Position numbers and translations under genes: made by a program. From positions 1-41,711 of IMG/VR virus record IMGVR_UViG_3300046471_000067: 41,711 nucleotides of DNA. The stretch is one strand, 5' to 3'. This DNA is from a virus. Numbering within the stretch: the stretch's first letter is position 1; each line of letters starts with the position of its first letter. Below the pieces are notes generated by a model that was not told where the DNA came from, did no database searches, and saw only the letters and a list, made by a program, of their open reading frames with translations. This document shows positions 26,819-35,852 of the stretch, piece after piece.

Positions 26819-28201
26819 TCAGTAATCCAATTCTGCCGTGAAGCCGGCCGCGTTGCTCGATCCGGTGAAAGTAGCCGTCGCAACCGCCGCAGCTTGAAGC
26901 GCATGCAGGAAGTGGAAGCCCACACCGGGGAACCCGGAGAACTCGCTGCCGACCATGACATTTAGGTTGGCGCCTGCATTCGTCGCGCCTCGGGGGATAA
27001 CGGCGCGGGGTGTGAATGCCGATGTGCTATCCAAACCGAACCCGACGCTTGCACCGCCGCCAGAGCCGCTTGCTGCCATCACAAGAAGGTGTGCTTCGAC
27101 CCTGTCACCAGGCATGGAGCGGATGAAGCTTGCGCGGTTGTTGTTCGATGCATTGAGGGCCGCAGGACCGCCAGCCACCTGTGTCCAGCTTGCCGTGGTA
27201 TCTGCGACGAAGACGGATGCCGGAACGCGGTTGTAGACATTGTCGATGCCGATGAAAGCAGGATCACCACCAGCGGCCGCACTTCCGAACTTCATTTGGC
27301 TTTGGCCGGTGGCGCTGGTGTAGATCGTGCCGAGAAGACGACGTGTCGCATCTCCAGACTTGACCGGCACGCCATCCTGAAACGCGATGGCCGTTGCCCG
27401 GGTCGTGTCGTTCGTCCAGATCAATGCTTCGAGCGCCAGCGTTCCGGCATTGTCGTAAGCGAAGATGTCGTAAGGCTTGCCGGTGGTGAAGCCAGAGAGA
27501 GACAAAGCCGTCTCTACGAACTCCCTGATGATCCATGCCCCACCAACATAGAGCGCAATGTCATTGCCTCGAAACGGCGTCCAGAAGACGCTTGTCTTGG
27601 CAAGCTGGTCGGTGGTCGAGATCGGGACGCCGCTTTCGAACGTCAGTCGGCCGTTTGCCAAGCTTTTGATGAGCGCTAGGCTTGCCGTAGACATGCTGCC
27701 CAGGCCCAATGTCGCACGAGCGGTTGCCGCATCTGCGTCGTCTAGCAGAGTGCGGGCGAAGGCAGACAGATCGGTGACCGCATAGGTATCAAGCGCGGTC
27801 GTGTAGATCATCTTGTTGGCGGCAGTCGTGAGCCCAGCGATCGACAGCAGACTAGCATCGAAAGCCTGAACGTTCGTTCCTATCGTCAGGCCGATATTGG
27901 CGCGGGCAGTCGCCGCCGTTGCCGTCAGTTCCGACAGGTTGTTGGCCGTGCGCAGAAGGCCGAGATCCGGCATAGCGGCAAACACGTCGTTGAACGACAT
28001 GCGAACGTACATGTCCTGGTCTTCTTGCCAGACGAGGAAGAAGGCGTCGTCGGGATTGATCACCGCAGGAACCTGCGTCATGGCGCCATAGTCCGGCACG
28101 ATGACAAGATCGGGGCTGCCTGCCGTCCGGATGACTTTGATACCGTTAGAACCGCTGATGCGGGCCGGGAAACGGGGCAGGACGCGTAAGCTTATGGTCA
28201 T
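26819..28201 (-). CDS. Tail fibre protein
   Basis: 460 residues. An N-terminal attachment part (1-90), then low-complexity fibre repeats typical of tail fibres: LTATAATARANIGLTIGT, DADAATARATLGLGSMSTA. The C-terminal half is Gly/Ala/Ser/Asn-rich (GGPAALNASNNNRASF, AASGSGGGASVGFGL) and beta-structured, probably the receptor-binding end. It precedes SGNH2. Its start overlaps the next gene upstream by four bases (ATGA). Confidence 0.87.
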   Translation of the reverse strand: MTISLRVLPRFPARISGSNGIKVIRTAGSPDLVIVPDYGAMTQVPAVINPDDAFFLVWQEDQDMYVRMSFNDVFAAMPDLGLLRTANNLSELTATAATARANIGLTIGTNVQAFDASLLSIAGLTTAANKMIYTTALDTYAVTDLSAFARTLLDDADAATARATLGLGSMSTASLALIKSLANGRLTFESGVPISTTDQLAKTSVFWTPFRGNDIALYVGGAWIIREFVETALSLSGFTTGKPYDIFAYDNAGTLALEALIWTNDTTRATAIAFQDGVPVKSGDATRRLLGTIYTSATGQSQMKFGSAAAGGDPAFIGIDNVYNRVPASVFVADTTASWTQVAGGPAALNASNNNRASFIRSMPGDRVEAHLLVMAASGSGGGASVGFGLDSTSAFTPRAVIPRGATNAGANLNVMVGSEFSGFPGVGFHFLHALQAAAVATATFTGSSNAAGFTAELDY

Positions 28202-28545
28202 GAGCGAACTACTCCGTCTACGATCGGCAGAGAGCCAATCAGCTCTTGTTCCGTGATGTCATCCCGCTCGACGGTGATACCTATCTGATATGTCGCGGCG
28301 CAAAGATTGGACATCTGAGACTTGGTGAAATGCCACTGAATGATGCCGTTGCCCTGAATCGCGATAGTGCCGTCTTCCGTGGTTCCGGAGAGAACCCGGC
28401 AGCATGAGGGAAGCTGGCGCACCTCGATAGCGACAGTCACGCCGGTTAGATCGGTAATGACCTCGCCGGTATCGTCATCGATCAGTTCGATGGTTTCGAT
28501 CCAGTCAGCGCGGTTCGATACTCTGGGAAAATTCGTGATGTTCAT
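28198..28545 (-). CDS. Tail/baseplate accessory protein
   Basis: 115 residues, beta-rich: NRADWIETIELIDDDTGEVITDLTGVTVAIEVR, then TTEDGTIAIQGNGIIQWHFT, CAATYQIGITVERD and IVDGVV. This layout resembles a small BppU/baseplate-like domain used to connect fibres. Two adjacent Cys (SCC) and one more could pair. Lies between collar and fibre genes. Confidence 0.78.
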   Translation of the reverse strand: MNITNFPRVSNRADWIETIELIDDDTGEVITDLTGVTVAIEVRQLPSCCRVLSGTTEDGTIAIQGNGIIQWHFTKSQMSNLCAATYQIGITVERDDITEQELIGSLPIVDGVVRS

Positions 28546-28547
28546 GA

Positions 28548-29414
28548 TCAGAGCTTCATATAGAGGGTACGGGCCGCGGAAGGCTGCAGGTTGTTGTGCG
28601 CACCACCGCCACCTGTCGGAAGGGTTGGGCTGAGACCAGAGATCACAGCAACAGCACCGCCAGAAGCGCCACCCGTCACATTTCCGGCGGTCAGGTGATC
28701 ATGCGATGGCATCTCAGCGATTGTCAGCGTGTGGGTCTTTTCGCCGCCAATCCAGCCGATAGTGGTTGCTTCGGAGACGACACCCGCAGCAATGTTGCCC
28801 ATGGTATCGAGACCAATGGCCGCGCGACCGCGCATGTCGGGAAGCGTCAACTGCTTGTTCGCCGACCAATCCGCCGCAGATGAGGCGCCGCGACCGCCGA
28901 CCACGACAAGGGTTGTGTCCTTGTTCCAAAGGTATTCGAACAACGCCTGCGTGTCCGAGTTTGCGCGCTCCGCAGCCCCCGACGTTGCGGATCCGATGGT
29001 TCTGCCGTTTTCCCGCACCCATCCAGAGATCGAATCTACGTCATAGCGCCATTTTTCGTCGCCGGTCTTGGCGAGCGCATCCGGATTAACCGGAACTGGT
29101 GGATCACCTCCGCCCCCATCAGACGGGCCAATGATCGGAATGCCGTCGATATCGTATTGCGTGACACCCTGAGACGAGACAACGCGCACCCGAAAGAAGT
29201 TATCGGCCTCATCAAGGTAGACCGCCGGCCACCGCCCGTTTCCATCGCTGACGACCGGGTTCGGCAGGGCATTGACCGCCCCGAGCGTAAACGAACCGTA
29301 GACCGTCATCGGCGTGGTTGTCGCTGCGAGGTAGAAATAAGCCTTCGCGCCGACCATTGGCCTGCCGTTCAGGTCAAGGATCTGCGATTGGCTTTGAATC
29401 CAAATTCCAGCCAT
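28548..29414 (-). CDS. Tail collar-domain protein
   Basis: 288 residues; ATG preceded by AGGAAG. N-terminal beta domain (MAGIWIQSQSQILDLNGRP, VGAKAYFYLAATTTP) similar to fibre-adapter parts, then linker, and a C-terminal phage tail-collar domain (LTLPDMRGRAAIG...GEKTHTLTIAEMPSHDH...). Such proteins form the end of tail needles or fibres. An in-frame upstream ATG exists but lacks a ribosome site. Confidence 0.88.
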   Translation of the reverse strand: MAGIWIQSQSQILDLNGRPMVGAKAYFYLAATTTPMTVYGSFTLGAVNALPNPVVSDGNGRWPAVYLDEADNFFRVRVVSSQGVTQYDIDGIPIIGPSDGGGGDPPVPVNPDALAKTGDEKWRYDVDSISGWVRENGRTIGSATSGAAERANSDTQALFEYLWNKDTTLVVVGGRGASSAADWSANKQLTLPDMRGRAAIGLDTMGNIAAGVVSEATTIGWIGGEKTHTLTIAEMPSHDHLTAGNVTGGASGGAVAVISGLSPTLPTGGGGAHNNLQPSAARTLYMKL

Positions 29415-29417
29415 ATT
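29388..29417 (+). promoter_or_regulatory. Weak candidate promoter for the lipoprotein gene
   Basis: TTGGCT (29388-29393), 18 bases, CATATT (29412-29417) on the plus strand; the -10 equals that of the rightward early promoter. It lies at the start of the collar gene and points to the plus-strand lipoprotein gene. Weak support. Confidence 0.3.
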
Positions 29418-29470
29418 CACTTCCTGCGCGAGTTCGTGCATGGTGGCGCAACGCCAGCATGGGGATGAGG

Positions 29471-29833
29471 ATGAAGTTTTCGCTTGTGGTTGCAGTCTTG
29501 TCGGTGTGCCTCGCTGGTTGCGAAACAGCGCCTAAATCAGACACTGAAGCCGCACTTCGCCTGATGCAAAGCAAAGACCCTGTCATTCGAGAAGTTGGGT
29601 TCTTGAAAGTGGCTGAAAAGCTTGATGTCATGCCGCAGCAAAAGCGCAGAGAAATCATTGCCGAGATGCTGCGTATTCCTAGCCTACGGACGGCTGGGCT
29701 CCGGTACTTCTATGCGGAATACGGGATAACCCCAGCAAACTATCCTGGAAACTGCCCGACTGATTATAATATCGACGCTGCGGGGCATAGTTGCGGTCAC
29801 AGGAGCGCCATGTCTCGCCCAGGTGGTTATTGA
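29471..29833 (+). CDS. Plus-strand lipoprotein gene (moron)
   Basis: 120 residues. Signal MKFSLVVAVLSVCLAGC with lipobox LAGC. The mature part is helical (EAALRLMQSKDPVIREVG, KRREIIAEMLRI) and ends CGHRSAMSRPGGY, a Cys-Gly-x-Arg-Ser-Ala type ending seen in some alphaproteobacterial envelope proteins. Two upstream ATGs (29459, 29465) are possible. Transcribed against the late block and tail-to-tail with the ejection gene, overlapping its stop by seven bases. Candidate lysogenic-conversion envelope factor. Confidence 0.82.
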   Translation: MKFSLVVAVLSVCLAGCETAPKSDTEAALRLMQSKDPVIREVGFLKVAEKLDVMPQQKRREIIAEMLRIPSLRTAGLRYFYAEYGITPANYPGNCPTDYNIDAAGHSCGHRSAMSRPGGY

Positions 29834-31194
29834 TCGCCGTTCTGAGCTCCGAGCATAAGCATCCGCAAGAATGACGCCTCACGAGTAGGCGCCACAGCCT
29901 CACGGCCGACGGTGCGCTGCATCTCCTCATAGAGCGGGGATCGCATGCGGGTTGCTTGGTTGACGGCGGCAAGCGCCCGCTCAGTCATCGCGTTTGAAGC
30001 TTGCTTCGCCGCTGCGCCGACTGCCGGGAGGGCAACACCCGCTGCAGTCATCATGGGAGATCCGGCCGCCAAGCCAGGAGCAGCGCCGATCGCGCCTGTT
30101 ACCGCGGCGCCAAGCCCGCCGCCACCGCCCAGCAGATTGCCAACGTAACGGGTTAGGTTTTGTCCGATCGTTCCACGCGCAACGGCTCGGATCGCTCCCA
30201 GCTCGTTGTCGGTAAATCCAGAACTGAGTTTGGGGCTGGCGAGGATAGAGGCGGCGCGCTGTCGAATGGAATTTCCGATGTTTTGACCGGAGTTACTGGC
30301 CCCTGCGCGGTCTTCGGCTGCTGTAACGAGGCCGTCAAGTTGCTCCGCGCGTTTACTAGCCGCATAATCTCCTCTAGCCGTTCTGGCGAGTTTTCCCGCT
30401 TGAGCCGCCGCCTCTTCAGAGCCGGGAAGCACGCTTCCAGCAGTCGGCGAAGAAAGAAACTCATCAATGGCTCCGCGTGCGAACTTACCGGCATTTCTGT
30501 CGCTCGGGTTTGCGAAGTCCTGTCCGATTTCACCGAACGTTCGACGGATGGTCTCGATGTCGGAACTTGTCGCGAAGCTGCCTTCTGGGGGAGATTGGAG
30601 CTCCCGGAGGTTTGCGAAGGTTTTGGGGGCGACTTTTTCATTGATGCCTTGTTGCTCAAGCGTGCGCTGTACCTTCGCAGCAATATCAGAAACCGCCTGC
30701 GATGAATACTGAGCATCAAGGCCGCGCAGGTTCTCATAGCCTTGGGAGCTGGCTGCTTTCAACTCCTGCGCGGTCGGAGGGGCAACTTTCAAGTCTCGGA
30801 ATGCAGCCTTCGCGCCCGGTATGATTGCCTCACCTGCCCGTAGGCCGGGGGCCATAGGTGTGACGCCGGTAGCGAACTCAAGGCTGCGGCCGATCGCTTC
30901 CGGCGTTACGTTCCCGTCCGGCCCCATTACCTGCAGGTCGCCGCTCATCGCATCGCCGGGCGCCGTCACGATGCTCTTGGCACCCTCGTACACGCTCTTG
31001 ATAGCGTCAGGGATACCAGTAATCACCTTTGGAGCGGCGAACTCAATACTGCCAGTCTCCTTGTTTTTCGCGAGAGGCAAAAGCATCGATCGATCGAGGT
31101 TGTCCTCCTCGCTCGCGGGCTGCGCCTGCTGAGCCCGAAGGCGAGCACTTGCTAGTGCAATCGCCTTCTGCTGATCGAGGCTCATTTCTCCCAT
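29827..31194 (-). CDS. Ejection/internal virion protein (glycine/alanine-rich)
   Basis: 455 residues, rich in Ala and Gly with long helices. The N-terminus (LDQQKAIALASARLRAQQAQP) is charged; the central part has DIAAKVQRTLEQQGINEKVAPKTF; the C-terminal part has a Gly-rich, membrane-active-looking stretch (LLGGGGGLGAAVTGAIGAAPG). This composition and location between the lysozyme-type protein and the tail genes match P22/Sf6 injection proteins released through the tail. An alternative ATG (31185) gives an ATGA overlap. Function by context. Confidence 0.75.
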   Translation of the reverse strand: MGEMSLDQQKAIALASARLRAQQAQPASEEDNLDRSMLLPLAKNKETGSIEFAAPKVITGIPDAIKSVYEGAKSIVTAPGDAMSGDLQVMGPDGNVTPEAIGRSLEFATGVTPMAPGLRAGEAIIPGAKAAFRDLKVAPPTAQELKAASSQGYENLRGLDAQYSSQAVSDIAAKVQRTLEQQGINEKVAPKTFANLRELQSPPEGSFATSSDIETIRRTFGEIGQDFANPSDRNAGKFARGAIDEFLSSPTAGSVLPGSEEAAAQAGKLARTARGDYAASKRAEQLDGLVTAAEDRAGASNSGQNIGNSIRQRAASILASPKLSSGFTDNELGAIRAVARGTIGQNLTRYVGNLLGGGGGLGAAVTGAIGAAPGLAAGSPMMTAAGVALPAVGAAAKQASNAMTERALAAVNQATRMRSPLYEEMQRTVGREAVAPTREASFLRMLMLGAQNGDQ

Positions 31195-33218
31195 AGCTTT
31201 TTCTCCTCTGGGGTCATAACAGACCAGACCGCGGGGTCGATGCCCTCTGGCGCAGTAGTCTGCTGCCCTGCGGGTTTCGGAGCTTCCTTGAAGCCCTTGA
31301 CCGCATCGCGGTATCCAGAAAGCGGGTTTGGCAGATCGCGCAAGCGCTTGCGACCTTCCGCTGGTGTGATCGACCGATCCGATACCGCGTCAGCGATTTC
31401 GCCCTGCTTTGTCTGATAGTCGTTAATCGCCCGGATGGTCTGGATGATCAGGCCGTTACCGCCTGGCTGGTTGATGACCCGAGGCAGCGAGTTGCGGAAC
31501 ATCGCAATATCGCCATCTGACATGGTACCAGATCCCGGCGCACGCTGTTCTGGCACCATCTTCTCGATGAGCGCCCGCGTAGCCTGGATGTTGTCGAGGC
31601 CATCGGTATTCACGCCAATATCGCCCAGCCACTGCTTGACGGCGCCTTCAGCCCCCTGCGGCGTGTTGGCCAGAAGGGATTCGAGGCGGTCAACCTGACC
31701 AGCGTTGGCGCGGGCTGTTATGCCCTGCTCACCGATCGTCGCGAAGTTTTCAGCGTTCTTCTGGTCGAGCTTTTCATAGAACTTGTCGCCCTCACCCGTG
31801 TTGACGTTGACTGACGTGCCGGGAACCTTGACCTTTTCCCAGTCGGCATATGAACCCTTGAACCCGTTCTGCTGGGCAAGCTGGTACTCCTGAAAGCTGG
31901 CCGGTGTCTTCGGCTTGCCTTCATAGATCACCTCACCGTTGCTGCGCTTGACGAGGTTATCACCGACAACAGTTGCATCTTCGTTCGGCTTGGCGAAGTT
32001 GCCCAACCGCTCGACAGCGCCCGTCTGCTGGTTTGCTCGAGCTAGCGTACCATCCGGCAGGTTGACGAACTGCCACGGCTCTGCCGGGTTCTGGCCCTTG
32101 ACGTTCGCTGCCCAAAGCTGAAGGCCAGCCTCCCGCAAATTCGGATCCCTGAGCATGAACTTGATGGTTTCCTGGTCTACGCCGCCGCGCTGAACGGGCG
32201 TGATGCCGGGGGCGATAATGTTGCCGCCCTGCTGTGCCTGTTGCATGGGAGCCTGCGCAGGGGCTGGCTGTGGTGCGGGTGCGGGTGCGGGCTGCTGCTG
32301 CGGGGCAGCGGCTACCTGCGGCGTTGGTTGCTGAACGATCTGAGCCGGATCGTTCGCACGCATGGCGCCTGCCCAGCCCGGCATCGGAATGCCGATAGAT
32401 GGATCATTGCTTGCCACGACATTGCCGGGAGCGCGCTGCGCTGGGGCTGCCGGCTGTTCAGTCGGCGCGGACTGTGGCGCTGCTGGCGCGCCCTGCCCGT
32501 CGCGGAATTCCTGAGCATAATAGTTCTGCGTCAGCGCACGACGGCGAGCAGCTTCGCCGCGGGTTGGATCATCGTGACCAGCAAACGCCCACGCACCTGC
32601 CATGATGTCGGCTGCCTGCTCTGGGGACTGTGCTGAGTTTAGCCGATCGATGAGGCTTGGATCTTCAGCAAGGAAGAACTCGGCCTGTGTCGATGGCGAT
32701 CCATTGCCCTGCTCACCCTTGGTGGAAGCATAGTTCTGAAGGTTCCGGAGACGATCAGCGCGCCACGACAGAATGCCGCCTGACGTGCCGGACTGACCAG
32801 ATTGCGAAGGATCGGACCAAGTCGCGTTCGCCTTGTCACCAGACCATCCGCTTTCCGATCGGCCGGTGGCGGCAACGGCGGCCAGCGCATACGGGTTGGT
32901 GATCTTCTGCTTCACCGTGTCGATGAATGGCGCATAGGTGCTGCCCTGCGCAGGCCCACGAGATACCGGCCCTACAGAAGCCGTCATTGGCGCTTCTGGC
33001 GCTTGCTGCCCACCACCAACCAGTCGAGACAGGAAGCCCGTCTGCTGAGGCTGTGCGGGCGCGGAGCCGCCTATACGATCGGCAAGAGCGTTATACGACT
33101 TGCGAGTTCCCGCTTCCGTGACTGCATCGCCCAAGGAACCAGCGATCCCATCAAGCCACGACATATCCCGCTTGGGAATAGATACGCCGGGGACGAGGAG
33201 ACTTGCGATTTGCGCCAT
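31182..33218 (-). CDS. Ejection protein with lysozyme-like domain
   Basis: 678 residues. Residues about 95-225 look like a phage tail-lysozyme/transglycosylase domain (IDTVKQKITNPYALAAVAA, then GRSESGWSGDKANATWSD, SGGILSWRADRLRNLQ). It is followed by a Pro/Gln/Ala low-complexity region (about 240-330) and a long helical C-terminal half. Such virion proteins open peptidoglycan during DNA entry. It overlaps the next gene by 13 bases. The catalytic Glu may be the E of RSESGW, but this is not proven. Confidence 0.82.
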   Translation of the reverse strand: MAQIASLLVPGVSIPKRDMSWLDGIAGSLGDAVTEAGTRKSYNALADRIGGSAPAQPQQTGFLSRLVGGGQQAPEAPMTASVGPVSRGPAQGSTYAPFIDTVKQKITNPYALAAVAATGRSESGWSGDKANATWSDPSQSGQSGTSGGILSWRADRLRNLQNYASTKGEQGNGSPSTQAEFFLAEDPSLIDRLNSAQSPEQAADIMAGAWAFAGHDDPTRGEAARRRALTQNYYAQEFRDGQGAPAAPQSAPTEQPAAPAQRAPGNVVASNDPSIGIPMPGWAGAMRANDPAQIVQQPTPQVAAAPQQQPAPAPAPQPAPAQAPMQQAQQGGNIIAPGITPVQRGGVDQETIKFMLRDPNLREAGLQLWAANVKGQNPAEPWQFVNLPDGTLARANQQTGAVERLGNFAKPNEDATVVGDNLVKRSNGEVIYEGKPKTPASFQEYQLAQQNGFKGSYADWEKVKVPGTSVNVNTGEGDKFYEKLDQKNAENFATIGEQGITARANAGQVDRLESLLANTPQGAEGAVKQWLGDIGVNTDGLDNIQATRALIEKMVPEQRAPGSGTMSDGDIAMFRNSLPRVINQPGGNGLIIQTIRAINDYQTKQGEIADAVSDRSITPAEGRKRLRDLPNPLSGYRDAVKGFKEAPKPAGQQTTAPEGIDPAVWSVMTPEEKKLWEK

Positions 33219-33907
33219 TAGAAAAGACCTCCGGAAGCTGCCTTCGTCGCCAGCCCGACGCCACCCTTGAGCAGACCGCCAAGGAAGCTGCCCTTGGCTG
33301 CCGTCTGCTGCTCTTTCGCCTGTGCAATCTGGTTGTTCTGGCCCATGATGCCCTGAAGGACGCCGCTCTCGATGCCGAGGCGCGTGCCGTTCGAATCCTG
33401 AATGAGACCGGCAGAGTTGTTATAGCCCTGCTGCTGCTGACCGGCAGCCCCGAGCCCGACCTGAGATTGACCATTGAGACGATCAAGCCACGAACCGAAC
33501 TCCTGATCGGCTAGGCCGTTGCCTCTGTCTTGCAGGGCAGCAAGGGTGTTGCCGCTGGCGATATTGCCACCCGCGGAAGCGCCACGAAGAGCCGCCTGCA
33601 AGCTTTGATCAACTGCGAACTGATAGCCTGGGCCAGCCTGAAAGGCGCCGGTCGCAGCTTCATTTCCAGCCGCACCATTAAGCCCGAGCGCGTTGGAATA
33701 CATGCCGTTGGCGGCCTTGCCGGAATCCACCCAAGGCTGAAAATTGATGATGCCGCGGTCAAGTTGGAGCTGCGACCGGTTTTCAGCCGTATCGTTAAGC
33801 AGGTTGGCGTTTGTCTGGAACCCGTTGATAAGGTTCTTGTTGTCTGCCGCCGCGCTCATCGTGGCTTTGCCAACGTCGCTGCCGGTCAAGGCGCTCAAAA
33901 AGCCCAT
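33218..33907 (-). CDS. Ejection/DNA-transfer protein (P22 gp7-like)
   Basis: 229 residues from the ATG with GGAGG. Repetitive helical, Gly/Ala/Asn/Gln-rich: GPGYQFAVDQSLQAALRGAS, SGNTLAALQDRGNGLADQ, then WLDRLNGQSQVGLGAAGQQQ, and a Gly-rich C-terminus (FLGGLLKGGVGLATKAASGG). This pattern is typical of P22 gp7-like 'DNA transfer protein' family. It starts the ejection gene trio. The frame upstream of this ATG is not used. Confidence 0.8.
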   Translation of the reverse strand: MGFLSALTGSDVGKATMSAAADNKNLINGFQTNANLLNDTAENRSQLQLDRGIINFQPWVDSGKAANGMYSNALGLNGAAGNEAATGAFQAGPGYQFAVDQSLQAALRGASAGGNIASGNTLAALQDRGNGLADQEFGSWLDRLNGQSQVGLGAAGQQQQGYNNSAGLIQDSNGTRLGIESGVLQGIMGQNNQIAQAKEQQTAAKGSFLGGLLKGGVGLATKAASGGLF

Positions 33908-34068
33908 TATAATCCTCCGGTGTCGAGACGTTTTTCGATCTCGCGGATGTGCTGATCGAGGCGTTGAAGATAGAGATACCAATCCTTGTTAGGGCGACCG
34001 GTGACGGTATCGGTCATCCGCTGGATTGGCGGCGGCAGAGGCGGAAGCGGTGTGAGAGTGCTCGCCAT
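33907..34068 (-). CDS. 53-residue small late protein
   Basis: A short frame linked at both ends: its ATG shares a base with the upstream stop (TGATG) and its TAA with the next ATG (TAATG). Sequence MASTLTPLPPLPPPIQRM then PNKDWYLYLQRLDQHIREIEKRL: Pro-rich start and an amphipathic helix. Its last codons contain the GGAGG ribosome site of the next gene. Not recognised; may be a small virion or assembly peptide. Confidence 0.75.
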   Translation of the reverse strand: MASTLTPLPPLPPPIQRMTDTVTGRPNKDWYLYLQRLDQHIREIEKRLDTGGL

Positions 34069-35492
34069 CAGTTCACTCTCCCTGCTGCGTCCATCGTGCC
34101 CGAGAGCACCGAGGCATAGACCGGATCGGATATATCGATCTTCCAGACACGCCCGTATCGGCTGCTCATCCCGGCCCGGTTGATTGTCACTGGCGTCTTG
34201 TGCTTCGCCAGACGGCCAAGCGAGCGCTTGAGAGGCGTACCGAAGGTGTTGCCGCCATCGTCAGACCACGAAATCAGGCAGACAGGATCGGTCTCGATCG
34301 GTTCCTCACCGGCTGCCTTGCCCTGACCCACGATGATATCGAAGTCGGCGCGGGCTACAGCGATGCGGTTCGGGAAGCCCACGGCTGGTAGCGATATCGC
34401 GCTCATGACAAGCGGAGCGCCGCCTTCCGTCTGCTCGTTCGGGTCCAACAGCCACACCTTGTCCGTCAGCCGGTCACCGATCACCCAGCCGCCGAACGCC
34501 TGCACAGAGCAAACCCCGCGCCAGTGGTTGTCTAGGTAGCTTGCCCGCTCATGCCACAGGCCTGTTCCGAGTTCGTATTCCCAGGAGAAGTTGGGCCCGG
34601 TGACCGTTGCCCACTGGTGGCCCTCTGTGATCGCCACAGTAACGTCGATCAGCGTCTTGTCGGTTGTGTTGGCTATCAGCCGATCGAGATCCGGTGAGGA
34701 AATCTTCGTGGGCTGGTACCCACCATCAAGGCGATAGACGCCGTTGTCATCACTGACGAAGATCAGAGCCGAGAAGCCGTATTCGTTGCCGGCAATAGCA
34801 AAGCTGGAAAGGATACCGCGAGGAATAACCGCAGCGCGAGAGAAAGGTGATCCCGTCGCATTGCCTGCGTTCTGCCATACCTCTATTGCTGATGGCCCCG
34901 GAAGGTACAGAAGCTCACCGAACGCGACCGCGCGATAAAGGCCACCCGTGTGGCTTTCTGCCTTTCCGAAATCGAGAGCCGAGACCGTCGTGTCGTTGAC
35001 GCCCGATACAAAGTACCTCCCGTCGCGGATTGGCCAGATGAAATAACCATCCATGAAGTCAACCGTCAGCGCCTGCGGTAGATCGCCGTCGCCAAGGCTT
35101 GTCGGCGCCGATGCGTCATGAACCACATACGTGTCATTCTCGGTCGTGCAGAGGATGTCGGGAACGGGTGACTTGTTGTTGCGCGCGAACGTGACGCGGC
35201 CAGTACCAGCCAGGGCACCGAGATCCGTCACTATGAAGAAAGCACCGGACATGGTGACTTTCACCAGCCGGTCTGCCTGCGCAACGTAGAGAGTACCGTT
35301 GTAGTGGTGCAGCCCACGGCAACCAATGATCCCGGTTGAGGCGAGCGAGGTCAGGCCCGGTACGCGGCGACGGGCGAACGGAGAACGGGCGCCATCGTCA
35401 AGCTTCTCGGCATATGCGTTGATGAGACGGCCAGCGCCTTCACCTGGCCGTGCTCCCGGCGAGGTGCTGTTTGGGAAAATGATGTCGGCCAT
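34068..35492 (-). CDS. Packaged-DNA stabilisation protein, P22 gp10-like hub
   Basis: 474 residues, close to P22 gp10 (472). N-terminus MADIIFPNSTSPGARPGEGAG, RLINAYAEKLDDG, then a repetitive beta domain with YNGTLYVAQADRLVKVT, and DDNGVYRLDGGYQPTKIS, W-rich AYLDNHWRGVCSVQ. gp10 closes the portal after packaging and carries the tail needle and spikes. It follows the gp4-like gene in the same order as in P22-like phages. Confidence 0.86.
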   Translation of the reverse strand: MADIIFPNSTSPGARPGEGAGRLINAYAEKLDDGARSPFARRRVPGLTSLASTGIIGCRGLHHYNGTLYVAQADRLVKVTMSGAFFIVTDLGALAGTGRVTFARNNKSPVPDILCTTENDTYVVHDASAPTSLGDGDLPQALTVDFMDGYFIWPIRDGRYFVSGVNDTTVSALDFGKAESHTGGLYRAVAFGELLYLPGPSAIEVWQNAGNATGSPFSRAAVIPRGILSSFAIAGNEYGFSALIFVSDDNGVYRLDGGYQPTKISSPDLDRLIANTTDKTLIDVTVAITEGHQWATVTGPNFSWEYELGTGLWHERASYLDNHWRGVCSVQAFGGWVIGDRLTDKVWLLDPNEQTEGGAPLVMSAISLPAVGFPNRIAVARADFDIIVGQGKAAGEEPIETDPVCLISWSDDGGNTFGTPLKRSLGRLAKHKTPVTINRAGMSSRYGRVWKIDISDPVYASVLSGTMDAAGRVN

Positions 35493-35493
35493 A

Positions 35494-35835
35494 TCAGAAA
35501 TAATCTACAGCCAGAGTGGAACCGGGGACGTAGGTGCTAGGCTTCATCGAGAGCAGCGTTGCCTCTGCAGCCAGCCGCCTGCCCTCGTCACGAGCCTGCC
35601 CATATCTCGGAGCGGCAGTGTTGGCGAGGATGACTGAGAGCGGATCAATAACCGCATCCGCGAATTCCTCCCGATCATCGACATAGAGGATCTCGCGCGC
35701 TGCCAGCTCATCGAGCTTGCCGTCTATGATGGCCTCGATCTGCGCAACGTCTTCGGCTTCAGGGCTTTGCCCAGCGCCGCCGTCTGCCTGCAAAAGGGTT
35801 AGGGTGGCGGTAATGAGGTCTGTGCGAGTTTTCAT
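35494..35835 (-). CDS. Head-tail adaptor, P22 gp4-like
   Basis: 113 residues from the ATG with AGGAG eight bases upstream (GTG codons lie further up). MKTRTDLITATLTLLQADGG and IDGKLDELAAREILY resemble the gp4 fold: helices that dock on the portal. It is shorter than P22 gp4 (about 166), so the C-terminal extension is absent. It lies between hypothetical capsid-accessory and gp10-like genes, the right place for a gp4. Confidence 0.75.
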   Translation of the reverse strand: MKTRTDLITATLTLLQADGGAGQSPEAEDVAQIEAIIDGKLDELAAREILYVDDREEFADAVIDPLSVILANTAAPRYGQARDEGRRLAAEATLLSMKPSTYVPGSTLAVDYF

Positions 35836-35852
35836 CACCGCCACTCCTGTTG

